DNA of 64,000 nt, taken from positions 186,001 to 250,000 of the forward strand of contig RZWH01000005.1 of assembly GCA_004005435.1 (NCBI GenBank), read 5' to 3'. Shown piece by piece: positions 26,037 to 35,235 of this stretch. The notes below the pieces were generated by a model. That model made no database searches and was not told the DNA's origin. It saw only the letters and a program-made list of their open reading frames with translations. Positions within the stretch are counted from its first letter, which is position 1; every line of letters begins with the position of its first letter. Source of the DNA: Rhodobacteraceae bacterium CCMM004. GTDB lineage: Bacteria; Pseudomonadota; Alphaproteobacteria; Rhodobacterales; Rhodobacteraceae. The position numbers and the translations under genes were made by a program.

Positions 26037-26058
26037 AATGCAAAAAATAGTTTGCATT
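26037..26058. promoter_or_regulatory. candidate operator of the TRAP operon
   Basis: A perfect inverted repeat: AATGCAAA and TTTGCATT around the 6-bp spacer AAATAG. A partial extension (TTCA / TGAA-like) lies further out. It sits in an AT-rich island 163 bases upstream of the dctP-like gene, the only such island nearby. The IclR regulator at the other end of the TRAP operon is the natural candidate to bind it; this is inference. Confidence 0.55.
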
Positions 26059-26220
26059 GAAGCAAGGCCCGTGGTTTCTTGTCGGCGGGGAGGACCGGTC
26101 GAGGAGTTGGCTCCGGCCCTGCCGGAAGACCGGCGCGCGGGGCGACCCGCCCGGGCCCGGTAAGGACCGTGCCGCGCCGCTGCGGCGCGCCCGACCGGCA
26201 CCAGACATTGGAGGAGACCC

Positions 26221-27216
26221 ATGATGCGCATTCTCTCGAAACTGACACCGGCCGCTGCGATCTGCGCGGCCGTGACCGCCCTGGGCGCAACCCAGGCGGC
26301 GGCGCAGGACTATGTCTTTCGTCTGCCCCATGTGACCTCGGCGACCGAGCCGCTGCACCAGGGGCTGGAGCACTTCGCCTCCCTCGTCAACGAGCGCAGC
26401 GAAGGGCGGATCGACGTCACCGTGTTCCCGGGCGCGCAGCTCGGCACCAACCAGGAGATGTTCGAGCAGGTCCGCCTGGGCGCACCGCTGATCATCCTGG
26501 CCGACCCCGGTTATCTATCGGACTATGTTGCCGATTTCGGTGTCCTCAACGGGCCCTACCTGCTGGACGCGCCCGGGGACTTTTCCAAGATCCTCGCCTC
26601 GGATTGGTTCGGCGGTATGACCGACCGGGTGCGTGAGGAGTCGGAGTTCGAGCTGTTGTCGCTCAACTGGTTCTTCGGCGACCGCAACGTGATCTCGAAC
26701 CAGGAGGTGCGCACGGTCGACGACTTCTCCGGGCTCGCCATCCGGGTGCCGCCCAATGTCATGTGGATCGAGACCTTCAAGTCCCTGGGCGCCCGCGGCG
26801 AACAGATCGCCTGGTCAGAGGTCTACGGCGCGCTGGCCTCCGGCGTGGTCGACGCGGCCGAGGCTCCGCTGGGCTCGATCCTCGGTGCCAGCCTCCAGGA
26901 GAACGCCAAGACCATCTCGATGACCGGTCACTTCTACTCCTGGATCGGCCTGATGATGAACAAGGACGTCTTTGCAGGGATGCCCGAGGACCTGCAGGAG
27001 ATCCTGTTGACCGCCTCGCTCGACGCCGGCGACTACATGACCGATCTGGTCCAGTCCAAGCAGGAAGAGCTGATCGCCACGTTGGAAGAGCAGGGCGTCA
27101 CCTTTGTCACCGACGTGGACCGGGCGGGGATGCGCGAGGCGACCCAGCCGGTCTACAGCGCCTTCCCCGAGTGGACCGACGGTCTCTACGACACGGTTCG
27201 GGCCATCCTGGACTGA
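26221..27216 (+). CDS. TRAP transporter solute-binding protein, DctP family
   Basis: A 331-residue periplasmic binding protein of a TRAP transporter. The signal peptide ends at ATQAAAQ. YVFRLPHVTSATEPLHQGLEHFASLVNERSEGRIDVTVFPGAQLGTNQEMFEQVRLG is diagnostic. The conserved Arg that holds the ligand's carboxylate is in SGLAIRVPPN. A carboxylate such as a sugar acid is the expected ligand. GGAGGAG precedes the ATG; a second ATG one codon on is also possible. It leads an operon with DctQ- and DctM-type genes. Confidence 0.92.
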   Translation: MMRILSKLTPAAAICAAVTALGATQAAAQDYVFRLPHVTSATEPLHQGLEHFASLVNERSEGRIDVTVFPGAQLGTNQEMFEQVRLGAPLIILADPGYLSDYVADFGVLNGPYLLDAPGDFSKILASDWFGGMTDRVREESEFELLSLNWFFGDRNVISNQEVRTVDDFSGLAIRVPPNVMWIETFKSLGARGEQIAWSEVYGALASGVVDAAEAPLGSILGASLQENAKTISMTGHFYSWIGLMMNKDVFAGMPEDLQEILLTASLDAGDYMTDLVQSKQEELIATLEEQGVTFVTDVDRAGMREATQPVYSAFPEWTDGLYDTVRAILD

Positions 27217-27247
27217 GCGCGAGCCGCGGGTCCGGGAGGGGGCAGGC

Positions 27248-27733
27248 ATGGCGACGCGCCAAGGTCAGCGGTGGTGGGCCGCAAGGTGGGAAGAGGTGCT
27301 GGCCGGTCTCTCTCTCATCGTCGTGGTGTGCAGCGTCGGATACGGCATCGTCAGCCGCCTGACCCCCTATTCCGCCACCTGGACGGTGGAGCTGGCCACC
27401 CTGTCCTTCACCTGGGCGGTCTTCTTCGGCGCCGCGGCGGCCTTCCGCCGCGGTCAGCATGTTCGGATCGACGTGCTGGTGGTTCGGCTGCCCGAGGGCC
27501 CCCGGAGGATCATCGCGATCGCCATCGACCTCCTGATCCTGGGGTTCCTGATCTACGTCCTCTACTACGCCGCGCTGCTGACGGTCAGTTCGTCGGCCCG
27601 GCCCTCGCCGATCCTGCGCATCCCCTTCACCTTCGTCTACGGCGCCGTTCTGATCTCGCTGGCCTCGATGCTGGTGCACCAGGTCCTGTTTCTGCTGCAA
27701 CGGGTCGGCCTGAAGAAGGCGGTGGCGGAATGA
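27248..27733 (+). CDS. TRAP transporter small permease, DctQ family
   Basis: A 161-residue membrane protein with four hydrophobic helices. It carries the DctQ signature region TWTVELATLSFTWAVFFGAAAAFRRGQHVRIDVLV in the middle. It works with the DctM subunit to drive Na+-dependent uptake of the ligand bound by DctP. Its stop overlaps the dctM start by ATGA. A GGGAGGGGG stretch upstream supports ATG 27248. Confidence 0.9.
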   Translation: MATRQGQRWWAARWEEVLAGLSLIVVVCSVGYGIVSRLTPYSATWTVELATLSFTWAVFFGAAAAFRRGQHVRIDVLVVRLPEGPRRIIAIAIDLLILGFLIYVLYYAALLTVSSSARPSPILRIPFTFVYGAVLISLASMLVHQVLFLLQRVGLKKAVAE

Positions 27734-29013
27734 CCACCTTCGTCCCGGCCCTGGTGATGCTCGGCCTGATGGTGCTGAACATGCCCGTGGCCTTTGCCAT
27801 CGGGATCGCCGCGCTGACCTTCTTCCTCACCGCCGTGGGCGTGCCGCAGGAGGTGTTCGTCCAGCGGCTGGTGAGCGTCACCCAATCGTTTCCGATCCTC
27901 GCCGTGCCCCTGTTCATCCTGGCGGGCATCCTGATGAACCATTCCGGCATGACCCGCAGGCTCATGGCCCTGGCCGACAGCCTGGTCGGCCACCAGACCG
28001 GCGGCCTGGCCCAGGTGAACGTGACGCTGAGCGTGCTGATGGGCGGCATGTCGGGATCGTCCAACGCCGACGCCGCGATGCAGGCCAAGATCCTGGTCCC
28101 CGAGATGGAGGCCAAGGGCTATGACCGGGCGTTCTCGGGCGCCGTCACCGCGGCCTCGTCGGTGATCGCGCCGATCATCCCTCCGGGGATCGGCATGGTC
28201 ATCTACGGCTTTCTCGCCGACGTCTCGATCGGGCGGCTGTTCCTCGCGGGGATCGTGCCGGGTCTGATGATGGGCGTGGCGCTGATGGTGGTCGTCACGA
28301 TCATCTCCCGCAAGCGCGGCTATCTGCCGTCCCGCCCCGTCCGCGCGACCGGGAGGGAGCGTTGGCGGGCGCTCTACGAAAGCCTCTGGGCACTGGGCCT
28401 GCCGGTGGGAATCGTCGGCGGTATCCGGTTCGGCATCCTCACGCCGACCGAGGCGGGGGCGATGGCGGTGTTCTACGCCCTCTTCGTCGGCTTCTTCGTC
28501 TTCCGCGAGATGAAACTGTCGGACATGCCCGCGATCCTCAGCGACGCGGTGCTCAGCACGGCCATCATCATGTTCATCATCTGCGCCGCCCAGGCCTTCG
28601 GCTTCTACATGTCGTGGGAGCGGATCCCGACCGTCGCGGGCGAAATCCTGCTCTCGCTCACCGACGACCCCGTGCTGATGCTGCTGGCGATCAACCTGTT
28701 CCTCGTGGGCGTCGGAATGCTGGTCGAAGGCACGGCCGCCCTGATCATCCTCACCCCGCTCCTGGCACCGCTGGCCGCGTCGGTCGGGATCGACCCGGTG
28801 CATTTCGGCATCGTGATGGTGGTCAACCTGACCATCGCCGCGGTCACGCCGCCGGTGGGCACGCTGATCTATACCACCAGTTCGATCATCAAGGTGGACA
28901 TCGGCGCCTTCGTCCGCGAATCGCTGCCGCTCCTCGCGGCCCTCTTCACCGTGCTGCTGCTCATCTCTCTGGTCCCCGGCATCGTGCTGTTCCTGCCCAA
29001 CCTCCTGATGTGA
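27730..29013 (+). CDS. TRAP transporter large permease, DctM family
   Basis: A 427-residue membrane protein with about 12 helices, the translocation subunit of the TRAP system. Characteristic motifs are LFILAGILMNHSGMTRRLMALADSLVGH, GGMSGSSNADAAMQAKILVPEM, APIIPPGIGMVIYGFL and the late NLTIAAVTPPVGTLIYTTSSI. The length matches the family. Translation is coupled to dctQ. The TRAP operon lies right after the ABC/CoA-transferase genes and may import another substrate of the same pathway. Confidence 0.93.
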   Translation: MTTFVPALVMLGLMVLNMPVAFAIGIAALTFFLTAVGVPQEVFVQRLVSVTQSFPILAVPLFILAGILMNHSGMTRRLMALADSLVGHQTGGLAQVNVTLSVLMGGMSGSSNADAAMQAKILVPEMEAKGYDRAFSGAVTAASSVIAPIIPPGIGMVIYGFLADVSIGRLFLAGIVPGLMMGVALMVVVTIISRKRGYLPSRPVRATGRERWRALYESLWALGLPVGIVGGIRFGILTPTEAGAMAVFYALFVGFFVFREMKLSDMPAILSDAVLSTAIIMFIICAAQAFGFYMSWERIPTVAGEILLSLTDDPVLMLLAINLFLVGVGMLVEGTAALIILTPLLAPLAASVGIDPVHFGIVMVVNLTIAAVTPPVGTLIYTTSSIIKVDIGAFVRESLPLLAALFTVLLLISLVPGIVLFLPNLLM

Positions 29014-29152
29014 GCCGCCCGCTGGCGCATTCGACTCTCTCAAGCGACCGCCCATCCCCGGGCCCCGCGCAGGCGTCGCGGCACCGGCGTTGCACGCATC
29101 GCAACGAGCCGGACCCGCGCCGCCGCCGTTCTCGCCGCGACATGCCCAACTT

Positions 29153-29222
29153 CCGTTTGCAAATATCCTCCAGGGGGTGAATGGCCGCCAGGCCAGAGGG
29201 GGACGGAACGTCCCCCGTCAAG
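29153..29222 (+). repeat. Rhodobacteraceae-type downstream repeat with hairpin, variant A
   Basis: Starts TTTGCAAATATCCTCCAGGG, continues with GTGAATGGCC and ends in the hairpin GGGGGACG / CGTCCCCC (stem 29198-29216). It lies between the convergent dctM-like and IclR genes. Elements of this wording recur downstream of genes in related genomes as I recall. It probably acts as a terminator or transcript-end structure. Confidence 0.55.
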
Positions 29223-29236
29223 CGTCCCCGTCCGCC

Positions 29237-30010
29237 TCAGCCCAGCCCGTCGCGCATCCGCTCCGCCGCCGTGAGCTGCAACGTCAGCACGTCGGGCGGC
29301 TCCATCGTCGCCTTCGTCTGCCGCAGATAGGGCACCGTCAGCGCGCCCAGGATGCCGCCGACGCGCGACTGGACGGGCACCGAGATGTTGCTCAGCCCGT
29401 CCACCGTCTCGCTCTCGCGGATCTCGTAGCCGCACGCCCGCACGCTCTCGAACCGGGCCTCCAGCGCCGCCCGTTTCTCCGGCGGGACCTGACGCAGGCG
29501 GTCTTCGCGCTGCCGTTCGGGGCCGAAGGCTGCGATGACCACGCCCGAGCTGGTTTCGAACATGTCGAAACTCGACCCCACCCGCACCGAATAGCGCATC
29601 GGCAGCGGGCTCTCCCGCGCCGCCACCACGACGATCTCGGTCTCCTCGGCGACGGCGAGGTGGCAGGACTGCCGCGCTTTGCGCACCAGGGTGTCCATCT
29701 CGGCGCGGGCCACCTGGATCAGCCGCTCGACAGGGGGAAATTCGTGCGCCAGCTCGAACAGGCGCAGCGACAGGCGTAGACGGTCGGTGGAGCTGTCGCG
29801 GCTGATCAGCCGCCGGTGCTCCAGCGCCAGGACGATGCGATAGATCTCGCCCACCGACCGGTCGATCCCCTCGGCGATGGAGGTGATCGAGACGCTCTCG
29901 CCTTGGCTGGCCAGGAACTCGATCACGTCCACGGCCTTGTCCACCGCGGGCGAGGAATACTCCGCCCTGCTCGATGCCCGCTTCTCCCGTGTCGCGGTTT
30001 TGCTTGGCAT
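29237..30010 (-). CDS. IclR-family transcriptional regulator
   Basis: A 257-residue regulator. Its winged helix (VDKAVDVIEFLASQGESVSITSIAEGIDRSVGEIYRIVLALEHRRLIS) begins about residue 24. The C-terminal effector domain has DTLVRKARQSCHLAVAEETEIVVVAA, SFDMFETSSGVVIAAFGP and ETVDGLSNISVPV, all typical of IclR. The N-terminal 22 residues are basic. It is convergent with the TRAP operon and probably controls it, perhaps through the inverted repeat at 26037. Confidence 0.9.
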   Translation of the reverse strand: MPSKTATREKRASSRAEYSSPAVDKAVDVIEFLASQGESVSITSIAEGIDRSVGEIYRIVLALEHRRLISRDSSTDRLRLSLRLFELAHEFPPVERLIQVARAEMDTLVRKARQSCHLAVAEETEIVVVAARESPLPMRYSVRVGSSFDMFETSSGVVIAAFGPERQREDRLRQVPPEKRAALEARFESVRACGYEIRESETVDGLSNISVPVQSRVGGILGALTVPYLRQTKATMEPPDVLTLQLTAAERMRDGLG

Positions 30011-30650
30011 GGGGCGAAGGATCCTCTCGACAGGGGCGCGGGTCCGGTCCGCGCACAGGCGGCGTCGGACAGTGTCATATCAGATGTGGCCGGGGAGAGG
30101 CCATCGCCAACCGGCCGACGGGACGCCGCAGGGCGCTCACCTGCGGATCCACGGCCAACCGACCTGGACGGCCCGGCCCGTTGGCACGCGGGACCCGCGG
30201 CCAGCCGTCCCGGTCCACGGGGCCCGGGCGGCCGGTCGCCCTATCCGGCCGGTCGAACGCCCGTCAGTGTCGCGTCCCGCAAAACCCGTGCGAACCGTTT
30301 CGACACCACCGTCGACCGCCGACCGATGGGATCGTCCCGACCGCCGCGCCCGAGGTCGCCTCCGCGTCCGCAAGCCGCCCGGAGAACCGCAACGGACCTG
30401 TCTGCTCTCCGAATGACCGACCGATCTGAGAACGCCCAAGCGCCCCTTGGCCCAAGCGCTCTGACGCGCCCGCGCTCTTCTCGCAAACCCTTTGAAACTC
30501 GAAGAAACCCGCCAGGGTCCGCTGCGACACGCCGTGCTCGGACCGCGCTTCCCAAGACACCTGCCCATGTCGGGGCACGGGCGTTTCGACGCTAGCGTTC
30601 ACGTCCCCCTCCAATCTTCAGAGGGGGGAACAAGTCAAAGGCGTTTGGAT
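30011..30650. other. 640-base region without recognisable gene
   Basis: No supported gene between the IclR start and tRNA-Ala. Many frames are open on both strands but have arginine/proline-rich, low-complexity translations and no ribosome site. A small RNA cannot be excluded. The part next to 30010 should hold the IclR promoter. CCCCCTCC..GAGGGGGG at about 30604-30627 can form a short hairpin just downstream of the leftward tRNA. Confidence 0.4.
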
Positions 30651-30726
<76 letters not shown>

Positions 30727-30802
30727 AACGTGGCGGGTGTCTAGGCGATGGCAGGGGGCAGTTCAAGCGGAAAATCCCGCCCCCCGGGCGCCGTGCCGCC
30801 GC

Positions 30803-31135
30803 TCAGTCCTCGTTGTCCTCGTTCGACACATCGGCGATATCGTCGAGCGAGACGTTGTCCTCTTCGTCGTCGTCTTCGAGCACGTCGTCTTCCAGATCGA
30901 CGTCCACGTCGCTGTCGTCGTCGTCCTCCAGCACGACCTCTTCCTCGTCGGTCTGGTCGGCCTTCACCGCGTCCTTGTCGGCCTTGTCGGCAACCATGGT
31001 GCGCGACGCCTTACCGGTCTCGATGTTGACGACTTCGCCGGTATAGGGGCTCACAACCGGGGTGCGGCCCAGATCGTAGAACCGCTTGCCGGTCGTCGGG
31101 CAGACACGCTTGGTGCCCCATTCCTCTTTGGGCAT
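30803..31135 (-). CDS. FYDLN acid domain protein (TIGR02300 type)
   Basis: A 110-residue protein typical of alphaproteobacteria. The conserved N-terminal half is MPKEEWGTKRVCPTTGKRFYDLGRTPVVSPYTGE, containing the FYDL motif and a single Cys. It is followed by a very acidic C-terminal half (EEEVVLEDDDDSDVDVDLEDDV). The function is not established for the family. ATG 31135 was chosen because AAGGAG lies just upstream; a longer frame to 31186 has no such site. It is transcribed toward tRNA-Ala. Confidence 0.9.
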   Translation of the reverse strand: MPKEEWGTKRVCPTTGKRFYDLGRTPVVSPYTGEVVNIETGKASRTMVADKADKDAVKADQTDEEEVVLEDDDDSDVDVDLEDDVLEDDDEEDNVSLDDIADVSNEDNED

Positions 31136-31274
31136 TTCCACTCCTTGCCACGTCGGGTTTTGTCGGAATTCGGCCGGGGGTGCCACAGGCCGGTGATGCT
31201 GTCAAAGTCTTTTGGGCCCTGGTCCGCCGCCGCCGCCGGGGATAGGCTCGCGGGCCGATGGGCAGGAGGCGGAT

Positions 31275-31964
31275 ATGGGCGACGCGGTGCTTCCCGGCAA
31301 CCCCCCGGTGGCGATCACGTTGCGGCGGTCTGGGCGGGCGCGGCGGATTTCGCTCCGGGTGTCGGGGCTCGACGGGCGGGTGACGCTGACCCTGCCGCCG
31401 GGCGTTGGTGCGGACGAGGCGCTGCGCTTCGCTCGGTCGCGGGAGGACTGGATCCGCGGCCACCTGGCGCGGCGGGCGGCGCCGGTGGCGGTGGCGCCGG
31501 GGGCGGTCCTGCCGGTCGAGGGGCGCGGGCGGCGGGTGGTCGCCGGTGCGGTCCGCAGTCCGGTGTTGCAGGACGCGCAGTTGATCCTGCCGGCCGACCG
31601 CCGGTCCGGGGCCGCCGCTGCGGCCTGGGTCAAGGAACTGGCCAGGCAACGCCTGACCGCCGCCGTCTCCCGCCACGCCGCGCGCCTGGGCCGCGCTCCG
31701 GGTCGGATCACCCTGCGCGATCCACGCAGCCGCTGGGGCTCGTGCTCGTCGGCGGGGAACGTGATGTTCTCCTGGCGCCTCGTGCTCGCCCCGCCCGAGG
31801 TGCTGGACTACGTCGCGGCGCACGAGGTGGCGCATCTGGCGCATATGGACCACTCCCCGGCGTTCTGGGCGGCGGTCGATCGGCTCTATCCCGGCTATGC
31901 CGACCCGCGGGGGTGGTTGCGGCGCGAGGGGGCGGGGCTGCACCGCTGGCGCTTCGACGATTGA
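31275..31964 (+). CDS. YgjP-like metal-dependent hydrolase (DUF45/SprT-like)
   Basis: A 229-residue cytosolic protein of the YgjP/DUF45 group. The zinc motif HEVAH (His183, Glu184, His187) is followed by LAHMDHSPAFW, with His193 as the likely third ligand. It is preceded by the family motif SRWGSCSSAGNVMFSWRLVLAP. Members are predicted metallopeptidases and often lie near RNA or restriction genes; the substrate is not known. AGGAGG sits 5 bases before ATG 31275. It is divergent from the FYDLN gene. Confidence 0.88.
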   Translation: MGDAVLPGNPPVAITLRRSGRARRISLRVSGLDGRVTLTLPPGVGADEALRFARSREDWIRGHLARRAAPVAVAPGAVLPVEGRGRRVVAGAVRSPVLQDAQLILPADRRSGAAAAAWVKELARQRLTAAVSRHAARLGRAPGRITLRDPRSRWGSCSSAGNVMFSWRLVLAPPEVLDYVAAHEVAHLAHMDHSPAFWAAVDRLYPGYADPRGWLRREGAGLHRWRFDD

Positions 31965-31997
31965 CGGCGGGGCGGCGGCGGGGGCACTGTCTCGGCG

Positions 31998-32639
31998 ATG
32001 CTGATGCAGACCCGCCCCGCCGACGCCGCCCACGACCGGGTCTACCGCGCCCTGCGGCAGCAAATCATGCATGGCGAGCTGGCGCCGGGCCACGCGCTCA
32101 CCCTGCGGGGGATCGGCCGCGCGTTCGGCGTGTCGATGACCCCCGCGCGCGAGGCGGTGCACCGCCTCGTCGCCGAGGGGGCGCTGACCGCCTCCAGCTC
32201 GGGGCGGGTGACGACGCCCGACCTCACCCCCGACCGGATCGAGGAGTTGGCCGCCCTCCGCGCCCTGATCGAGGTCGAGTTGGCCAGCCGTGCGCTCCCA
32301 AGGGCCCATTTCGCGCTCATCGACCGGATGCAGGCGATCAACGGCGGCATCGGCGCGGTGATCGCCAAAGGCGATGCGGTGGGCTATCTCCGGCTGAACC
32401 TCGAATTCCACCGGATGCTCTATCTCCGCGCCCAGGCCCCGGCGATGCTGGCCATGGCCGAGACGGTGTGGCTGCAACTCGGCCCCACCATGTGCAAGCT
32501 CTACGGCAAGATGGGCCGCACCGACGCGCCCCGTGGCCACCGGCTGATCCTGGCGGCGCTCAGGGCGGGGGACGAGCCTGGGCTCAGGCTCGCCGTCCGC
32601 ACCGACGTGACCCAGGGCCTCAGGATGCTCGTGGCCTGA
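31998..32639 (+). CDS. GntR-family regulator, FadR/FCD subfamily
   Basis: A 213-residue regulator with an N-terminal winged helix (DRVYRALRQQIMHGELAPGHALTLRGIGRAFGVSMTPAREAVHRLVAEGAL) and a helical FCD effector domain. The domain has ALRALIEVELASRAL and NLEFHRMLYLRA, the latter giving one metal-binding His. It is convergent with lpd and separated from it by a repeat hairpin. No neighbouring catabolic operon shows what it controls. Confidence 0.87.
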   Translation: MLMQTRPADAAHDRVYRALRQQIMHGELAPGHALTLRGIGRAFGVSMTPAREAVHRLVAEGALTASSSGRVTTPDLTPDRIEELAALRALIEVELASRALPRAHFALIDRMQAINGGIGAVIAKGDAVGYLRLNLEFHRMLYLRAQAPAMLAMAETVWLQLGPTMCKLYGKMGRTDAPRGHRLILAALRAGDEPGLRLAVRTDVTQGLRMLVA

Positions 32640-32646
32640 CCCCTTC

Positions 32647-32694
32647 CTTCATCTTGGCGCAAATACCCCGGGGGTCCGGGGGCTGGCCCCCGGA
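32647..32694 (+). repeat. Rhodobacteraceae-type downstream repeat with hairpin, variant B
   Basis: CTTCATCTTGGCGCAAATAC, then CCCGGGGG, then a 9-bp stem TCCGGGGGC / GCCCCCGGA with a 2-base loop. It lies between the convergent GntR and lpd genes and very likely ends one or both transcripts. The same start occurs at 35847-35900 on the other strand. Confidence 0.65.
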
Positions 32695-32720
32695 CGCACC
32701 GCCCGCCAAGGTCCCGGCGG

Positions 32721-34109
32721 TCACATGTGGATTGGGCCGTCGCCGCAGGCCAGCGCCGCCTCGCGCACCGCTTCGGAATAGGTCGGGTGGGCGTGGCAGG
32801 TCATTGCCACGTCCTCGGCCGCCGCCCCGAACTCCATCGCCACGCAGATCTCGTGGATCAGGTCGCCCGCCATCGGTCCCACGATGTGGGCGCCGAGGAT
32901 GCGGTCGGTCTCCTTGTCGGCCAGGATCTTGACGAAGCCGTCGGCGGCGAAGTTGGCCTTGGCCCGGCCGTTGCCCATGAAGCTGAACTTGCCCGCCTTG
33001 TAGGCGCGTCCGGCCTCCTTTAGCGCCTCCTCGGTCTCGCCCACCGCCGCCACTTCGGGGTGGGTGTAGATCACCGAGGGGATGACGCCGTAGTTCACGT
33101 GCCCGTGCTTGCCCGCGATGACCTCGGCCACCGCCATGCCCTCATCCTCGGCCTTGTGCGCCAGCATCGGGCCGGAAATACAGTCGCCGATGGCATAGAC
33201 GCCGTCCACGGACGTCTTCCACTCCCCGTCCGTCTCGATGACGCCGCGGTCTGTGGTCTTGACGCCCAGGGCGTCCAGGCCCAGCCCCTCAGTGTAGGGC
33301 TTGCGCCCCGTGGCGACCAGGACCACGTCGGCTTCGACCGTCGCCTCGCTGTCGTCCTTGCGGGAGGTATAGGTCACCTTGGCCTTGGTCTTGGTGGCGT
33401 CGACCTTCTCCACCGCGGCGCCGAGGACGAAGTTCAGGCCCTGCTTTTTCAAGAGCTTCTGGAACGTCTTCTGCACCTCGCCGTCCATGCCGGGGGTGAC
33501 GTGGTCGAGGTACTCGATCACCGTCACCTCGGATCCCAGGCGGCGATAGACGCTGCCCATCTCCAGGCCGATGACGCCCGCGCCGATGACCGCCAGGCGC
33601 TTGGGCACCTTGCCCAAGGACAGCGCGCCGGTGGAGCTGACCACGATCTTCTCGTCGATCTCGACGCCGGGCAGGGTCGCGACGTCCGAGCCGGTGGCGA
33701 CGACGATGGATTTGGCCTCGTGCACCTCGTCGCCGACCTTGACCTTGCCCGCCTCGGGGATTGAGCCCCAGCCCTTGAGCCAGTCGATCTTGTTTTTCTT
33801 GAACAGGTATTCGATGCCCGAGGTGTTCTGGCCGATGGTCTTGTCCTTGTAGGCCTGCATCTGGGTCCAGTCGACCGAGGGGGATTTGCCCTTGAGCCCC
33901 ATGTCCGCGAAGTTGTGCTCGGCCTCGTGCAGCATGTGCGTGGCGTGCAGCAGCGCCTTGGACGGGATGCAGCCGACGTTCAGGCAGGTGCCGCCCAGCG
34001 TCTCGCGCCCCTCGACGCAGGCGGTCTTGAGACCCAACTGCGCGCAGCGGATGGCGCAGACATAGCCTCCGGGGCCGGAGCCGATGATGATGACGTCGTA
34101 GCTGGACAT
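32721..34109 (-). CDS. lpd: dihydrolipoyl dehydrogenase (E3 of 2-oxoglutarate dehydrogenase)
   Basis: A 462-residue flavoprotein that reoxidises the dihydrolipoyl groups of the E2 subunit with NAD+. It starts [16 protein letters not shown] (FAD Rossmann motif). The redox pair is Cys42/Cys47 in [13 protein letters not shown], the NAD domain carries [14 protein letters not shown], and the C-terminal [13 protein letters not shown] carries the active His-Glu pair. The length is standard. It is the last gene of the leftward mdh-suc cluster, which supports assignment to the 2-oxoglutarate complex. Confidence 0.95.
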   Translation of the reverse strand: MSSYDVIIIGSGPGGYVCAIRCAQLGLKTACVEGRETLGGTCLNVGCIPSKALLHATHMLHEAEHNFADMGLKGKSPSVDWTQMQAYKDKTIGQNTSGIEYLFKKNKIDWLKGWGSIPEAGKVKVGDEVHEAKSIVVATGSDVATLPGVEIDEKIVVSSTGALSLGKVPKRLAVIGAGVIGLEMGSVYRRLGSEVTVIEYLDHVTPGMDGEVQKTFQKLLKKQGLNFVLGAAVEKVDATKTKAKVTYTSRKDDSEATVEADVVLVATGRKPYTEGLGLDALGVKTTDRGVIETDGEWKTSVDGVYAIGDCISGPMLAHKAEDEGMAVAEVIAGKHGHVNYGVIPSVIYTHPEVAAVGETEEALKEAGRAYKAGKFSFMGNGRAKANFAADGFVKILADKETDRILGAHIVGPMAGDLIHEICVAMEFGAAAEDVAMTCHAHPTYSEAVREAALACGDGPIHM

Positions 34110-34170
34110 GGAAGTCTCCTTCAGGCGGTCTGTGGGGGCGCCGTGGCGGCGCGCCGGGCGGGGCAGGGGG

Positions 34171-34566
34171 TCAGAGCAGCACGGTCACGAGCATCACGCC
34201 CGTGGCGATCCAGCCGACGCCCCAGATCAGAGAGCGGCCGGGCCGCCATCCCAGGGCGTAGGCGGGGATGTAGAGGACGCGCGCGGCCAGGTAGGTCCAG
34301 GCGCAGGCGGCGGTCAGCGCGGTCGAGCGGTCGGCCACCGCCACCACCAGGGCCGCAACGGCAAAGAGCAACAGCCCCTCGATATGGTTGTCGTGGGCGC
34401 GGCCCAGCCGCCCCGCGAGCGTCGACAAGCTGCGCGACGGCGGCCGGTCGCGGGCCGACATGGTGTAGCCCGGCCCGAGGTCGCGGTTGGCCACCGCGGC
34501 ATAGAGCACCAGTTGCACCATCTGCAGAAGCGCGGCGAGAACCAGCGCCGTGAGTTCGGGGGTCAT
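34171..34566 (-). CDS. MAPEG-family membrane protein
   Basis: A 131-residue membrane protein with four hydrophobic helices. It has the MAPEG motif region [34 protein letters not shown], where the Arg and Asn-His-x-Glu part matches the conserved loop of that family (eicosanoid/glutathione metabolism in eukaryotes). Bacterial members have no settled role. It overlaps the cupin gene by ATGA and lies in the sucA-sucB-lpd cluster. Confidence 0.82.
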   Translation of the reverse strand: MTPELTALVLAALLQMVQLVLYAAVANRDLGPGYTMSARDRPPSRSLSTLAGRLGRAHDNHIEGLLLFAVAALVVAVADRSTALTAACAWTYLAARVLYIPAYALGWRPGRSLIWGVGWIATGVMLVTVLL

Positions 34567-34952
34567 GGCGCCTCTGCCAGTTGGTGCCGCGGTGGGCCGC
34601 TCCCGGCAAAGCTCGACAGGAACCGCACCGGCCCCGCCGGCGCCAGCCAGGCATGGACCAGGCCGGAGCGCAGGACCACCGCATCGCCCTCGCTCAGGTC
34701 GATCGTCCGGCCCGCGGCGTGCAGTTGCGCGCGGCCTTCGAGGATGCACACCGCCTCGTCCACATCGTGGCTGTGGGGGGATTGGCGGGTGCCGGGCTCG
34801 ATCACGGTGACGACCTGGTAGAGGCCCGCCTCGGCGCCGTCGCCGTCGCCGCCGACGACGGCCCGGTAGCGGATCCCGCCATGGTCCGCGTCCGTCCATT
34901 CGGGGACGTCGGGATCGTTGGCGCGGATGACGATGGGGCCGGGGTCGGACAT
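34563..34952 (-). CDS. small cupin-domain protein
   Basis: A 129-residue single-domain cupin. Motif 1 is SPHSHDVDEAVCILEGRAQL, with metal-binding His residues and a Glu. Motif 2, GDAVVLRSGLVHAWLAPAG, carries the last His. An N-terminal strand region (IRYRAVVGGDGDGAEAGLYQVVTVIEPG) completes the barrel. The function could be metal- or ligand-binding; no substrate is evident. The gene is coupled to the MAPEG gene downstream. Confidence 0.8.
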   Translation of the reverse strand: MSDPGPIVIRANDPDVPEWTDADHGGIRYRAVVGGDGDGAEAGLYQVVTVIEPGTRQSPHSHDVDEAVCILEGRAQLHAAGRTIDLSEGDAVVLRSGLVHAWLAPAGPVRFLSSFAGSGPPRHQLAEAP

Positions 34953-34965
34953 GGCGGGCGCGGGC

Positions 34966-35229
34966 TCAGGCGGTTTCCAGGAAATGGTGCTCGCGGTCCA
35001 CCACCTGGGCGGCGGTGGCGTGGAGCGGGCTGTGCGGGGCCTGGGTCCACCCCTCGGCGCGGCCGCGGTCGGCCACCGAGAACAGCATCCAGACGGTGTT
35101 GGGATCGCCCTGGGCCTGCCAGAGCTGGAGCTGGGTGAGGCCGGCATTGCGCCGGTTCTCGACGTCGCCGTCGTATTCGGCGCGCCAGCCGGCGGGGTCG
35201 GTGGTGGTGATGCGGACGAGGAGTTGCAT
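34966..35229 (-). CDS. small protein, tandem paralogue (second copy)
   Basis: An 87-residue cytosolic protein of unknown function. It shares the pattern DPxxW..AGLTQLQLWQA..PNTVWMLFSV..HxLE with the next upstream gene, so the two are an old tandem duplication. The mix of beta-strands and helices is compatible with a ferredoxin-like dimeric alpha/beta barrel, which is inference. The start is ATG 35229, six bases after its paralogue's stop. Confidence 0.7.
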   Translation of the reverse strand: MQLLVRITTTDPAGWRAEYDGDVENRRNAGLTQLQLWQAQGDPNTVWMLFSVADRGRAEGWTQAPHSPLHATAAQVVDREHHFLETA

Positions 35230-35235
35230 GGGACC

